A stretch of 21,643 nucleotides of DNA from Deltaproteobacteria bacterium (GTDB taxonomy: Bacteria; Bdellovibrionota; Bdellovibrionia; JABDDW01). The position numbers and the translations under genes are program-made. Below, piece by piece: positions 19,106 through 21,643 of this stretch. The notes below the pieces were generated by a model, which ran no database searches, had not been told where the DNA came from, and worked only from the letters and a program-made list of their open reading frames with translations. The stretch spans positions 1 through 21,643 of the forward strand of contig JABDDW010000026.1 of assembly GCA_013287405.1 (NCBI GenBank). Direction: 5' to 3'. The stretch's first letter is position 1. The number at the start of each line of letters is the position of its first letter.

Positions 19106-21643
19106 ATGAAGTTAGGTTTAGCATTTCTCGTTACTTTAACTTTGATCGGTTCAGCAGCTCGAGCCGATTCAATTTCTAACCATTGGTCTTGGGAAAGTTT
19201 TAAAACCGCTGTGGTCACAAGGTTTCATGCTTTTTTTGACAGATTTACTAAACCGGAACCGCCCCCTGCGCAGAAAACAGATGTGGCCTCTAATCCTCCG
19301 TCCAATAGCGGGCAATCTAATGGGGCCGTATCGAATCCAACGGGTGCTCCAAAAAATGCATCGGCCGCACCTTCGATCGCATCCAACGGCGCTCTTCCGA
19401 TCACAGCGAAAGCCGAACCATCTGGGTTTCTTAAGAAACTGAAGGTCTGGTTTAATGGGGCCCCTTCTGGACGTGCACCGGCCTCGGCACCAGCGTCGGC
19501 GGAAAACGGATCTCCCCAGGCTAGCGAGTCCATTCAATCGGTAGATATAAAGATGGCCGCTGCAAAAGTGAATTCTATAGCTCCCGCAAGAGTCGTGACC
19601 CCTGCAACGCCCTTTCACGACACCAACTTAGTTATGGGCCATAACGACGTGCCTGTGTTTAGATTTAAAGAGTTGCAGACGAAGCTTCAAAGGCAAGAGG
19701 TGAAGAAAATTCCCTTATTGAATTTGGGACAAGAGGAGATTTTAGATTCAAAGGCTTTTCAAGTTGTTGCTATTTCTCCTTATCCCGAACTTCCTTTCAC
19801 TCCTGCCAAAGCTCTAGAAACGCCAAATCTAAATTCTAGCGGAGACTTTAAAAATATTCTTGGGAATGATGTTGTTAAGGCCGAAAATGTCGAAAAAATT
19901 GAGATTCCTGTTTTAGAGGCCGCAAAAAAAGTGACCGGTGAGAAAATAGCGAAACTCGTTTATACCCTTCAAAACGACATAGTTTATACCCCGTTATCAA
20001 CCCTGGCATTTACTGAAGAGGACTTAAAGCTATTGCGGGGTCTTATTCTTTTTGAAAAGAAGGATCAATGCCATATTGCCTCTGGGATTTTCTCTGATCT
20101 CGTTGAAGCGGTCAAACCTGAAGTGAATGAAAGTGCCCGATTTCATCTAGGTGTTTGTCTCCACGAAATGAATTTACCGACGGAAGCTCTTCGATACCTA
20201 ACGAAAACAATGCGAAGTCAAAATCCTTCTATAGCACACGACTCAATTAAAACGGCCACCGAAGACATACAACTTCAATACGAAATGTTGGTGACGGAGG
20301 CCCTCCTTGGCGCGGATCAAAATAATTACCCAAAAGAGAGCTTGCCCCAGATCAATTATCTTAAGGCAAAATATTTTATTCGTAAAAATCTTCCGGGCAA
20401 AGCTTTGGAGTCGGCCCTTTTGGTTCCAGAGAAAACTGCTCCTTACTACAAGGCTCAATATGTTGCCGCTGTGGCTGAATATGAATTGGGCCGAATGGAC
20501 GCGTCTATATTAAGGCAAAAGAATATAACGACCGAGTTGAATAAAAATGGCAAAGACAAAACCGTTTTGGCTCTTTTTGAAATGAATTTGGGACGGGAGT
20601 CCTTCCAAAAAGCTAAGTATAAAGACGCCTTGGACGCTTTTCAAAAAGTTCCAAAAGAAAACCCTTTGTGGATTCAATCTCTTATCGAAGAAGGGTGGGT
20701 TCAACTCCAATCCAAAGATATGCCTGGGGCTATTGGAAATATGCACTCCATTCAATCTCCCTATTTTAATGGGGTGTATAAACCCGAGAGTTATGTGCTC
20801 CGTTCCATTGCGTATTTAAATATTTGTCAGTACCCAGATGCTATGAAATCCATCGCTTATCTTGAACACTTCTACCAACCTTGGCTGGAGAAAATTGATA
20901 AATATAATTCGACCCACAATTCTGCCCAAACTTATCAAACGGTTCTTAAACAGCTTCAGGGTAAAGCTAGCCAAGATGTCGACGAGCTCCCTTACCAGGC
21001 CATCCGTGAGGCCGCAAGGCAGAGGGACTTTCTCAATGCACAAGAGTCGATAAACCAGCTCATTGATGAAAACTCTGGGTATCCTTTCGTAAGAAATCTT
21101 ATTGAGAAGGATCGCAAAAGCCTTCTGAGTCGTCGAAATGCGACTATTTTGAAAGTGGCACAGCTGAGGGATAAGATCCGAAGAGCTTCGACCATCCCCG
21201 ATGGAATGAAAAACTACAATGCTTGGCGCTTTGAATTATCTAACCTCGAGGACTTTTTAGCTGTCTATGAATTTAAGGTGAAGACTCTAAAAGAGGGTTT
21301 AGACGGGCTGGCCAGGCTTACACCTCTTGCCCAGGCCAGAATTGCTTCTAATAAAGATAAGGTTAAGGAGCAAGCAGGTAAGATTCTTCGAAATCACTTT
21401 TTGAAAATTGCGACCGAATTACATCAAAATCTCGAGAATGACGAGCTTTTAAAATATGAGGCTTATGCCGGCAGTGGTGAGAATCTCAGGTTTAAAATTG
21501 CCGGCGGTAAAACCATGGATAAAGCAAACTTAAGCAACCGACAACCGGCTGGGCAGCACTGGGATTTTGATGGAGAGTTTTGGGAAGATGAGATCGGAAA
21601 TTATAGGTCCTCTTTGAAAAATAACTGTCAAAATATCGGTGTG
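19106..21643 (+). CDS. gltC: GltC-like large TPR protein, 3' end beyond the window
   Basis: The frame is open from the ATG at 19106 (GGAGA at 19092-19096) to the last base, 846 codons with no stop. An N-terminal signal peptide (MKLGLAFLVTLTLIGSAARA) is followed by about 150 residues of Pro/Ala/Ser-rich sequence interrupted by two short amphipathic segments (AVVTRFHAFFDRF near residue 36 and FLKKLKVWF near residue 108). TPR-type helices start near residue 290 (ECHIASGIF-type region, RFHLGVCLHEMNLPTEALRYL, YYKAQYVAAVAEYELGRMD). The last visible part, HWDFDGEFWEDEIGNYRSSL, resembles the C-terminal end of GltC proteins, so little is likely to be missing. In Myxococcus GltC is a periplasmic TPR protein linked to the outer-membrane Glt parts, also encoded beside them. 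It is longer than the Myxococcus protein. Confidence 0.72.
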   Translation, partial: MKLGLAFLVTLTLIGSAARADSISNHWSWESFKTAVVTRFHAFFDRFTKPEPPPAQKTDVASNPPSNSGQSNGAVSNPTGAPKNASAAPSIASNGALPITAKAEPSGFLKKLKVWFNGAPSGRAPASAPASAENGSPQASESIQSVDIKMAAAKVNSIAPARVVTPATPFHDTNLVMGHNDVPVFRFKELQTKLQRQEVKKIPLLNLGQEEILDSKAFQVVAISPYPELPFTPAKALETPNLNSSGDFKNILGNDVVKAENVEKIEIPVLEAAKKVTGEKIAKLVYTLQNDIVYTPLSTLAFTEEDLKLLRGLILFEKKDQCHIASGIFSDLVEAVKPEVNESARFHLGVCLHEMNLPTEALRYLTKTMRSQNPSIAHDSIKTATEDIQLQYEMLVTEALLGADQNNYPKESLPQINYLKAKYFIRKNLPGKALESALLVPEKTAPYYKAQYVAAVAEYELGRMDASILRQKNITTELNKNGKDKTVLALFEMNLGRESFQKAKYKDALDAFQKVPKENPLWIQSLIEEGWVQLQSKDMPGAIGNMHSIQSPYFNGVYKPESYVLRSIAYLNICQYPDAMKSIAYLEHFYQPWLEKIDKYNSTHNSAQTYQTVLKQLQGKASQDVDELPYQAIREAARQRDFLNAQESINQLIDENSGYPFVRNLIEKDRKSLLSRRNATILKVAQLRDKIRRASTIPDGMKNYNAWRFELSNLEDFLAVYEFKVKTLKEGLDGLARLTPLAQARIASNKDKVKEQAGKILRNHFLKIATELHQNLENDELLKYEAYAGSGENLRFKIAGGKTMDKANLSNRQPAGQHWDFDGEFWEDEIGNYRSSLKNNCQNIGV

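Noticed and set aside
19169..19618. Minus-strand open frames of about 150 and 102 codons opposite the start of gltC
   Set aside because: They are shadows of the GC-rich, Pro/Ala/Ser-coding part of gltC; the plus frame has a signal peptide, a ribosome site and a long continuation, the minus frames have Arg/Cys/Gly-rich translations without any recognisable motif.
1..21643. CRISPR array, rRNA genes or insertion sequences
   Set aside because: I saw no regularly spaced repeats, no rRNA-like stretches and no transposase-type frames with terminal inverted repeats.

Overview
The window looks like chromosomal DNA of a predatory or gliding bacterium of the Bdellovibrionota type, or a related former deltaproteobacterial lineage. 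The main reason is a Myxococcus-type Agl/Glt gliding-motility cluster in the compact order that I recall from Bdellovibrio genomes. This placement is an inference from gene content, not a database match.

Region 1 (1 to about 4530) is the right-hand part of an integrated mobile element. It begins with the 3' end of a replication-relaxation-like (MobC-type) protein, followed by a 300-base non-coding stretch dense in direct and inverted repeats that could be an oriT or replication region. Next come a putative lipoprotein, a small exported protein and a small basic protein, then a bidirectional hairpin, a convergent ribbon-helix-helix regulator, a zinc-ribbon protein and a large serine recombinase. 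The recombinase reading frame runs through the tRNA terminator and stops inside an antisense tRNA-Pro(CGG) gene, so the element-chromosome junction lies close to the end of the recombinase gene.

Region 2 (4528 to 9371) is chromosomal housekeeping sequence. It holds tRNA-Pro(CGG), a 3' fragment of an outer-membrane barrel gene, a tiny membrane-protein ORF, a ttcA/rsmI-like RNA-modification pair on the minus strand, a divergent Nudix hydrolase, and a minus-strand pair of an OPA-type MFS transporter and a HAD-family protein.

Region 3 (9372 to 9805) is about 400 bases with no convincing large gene. It holds two tiny candidate ORFs and a possible promoter.

Region 4 (9806 to the end) is one plus-strand run of closely packed gliding genes: a double-GYF plus PilZ protein, AglR, AglQ and AglS (proton-driven motor), GltD (periplasmic TPR), GltE (TPR lipoprotein), a small GltF-like protein, GltG (FHA-like, one membrane helix, TonB-like C-terminus), an outer-membrane barrel, and a GltC-like TPR protein of at least 846 residues that is still open at the window edge. 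By analogy with Myxococcus, AglRQS would convert proton flow into motion, GltG and GltF would pass it across the inner membrane, GltD, GltE and GltC would carry it through the periplasm, and the barrel would anchor the machine in the outer membrane. The most interesting observation is the PilZ/GYF protein heading this run, because it could couple cyclic di-GMP directly to the gliding motor.
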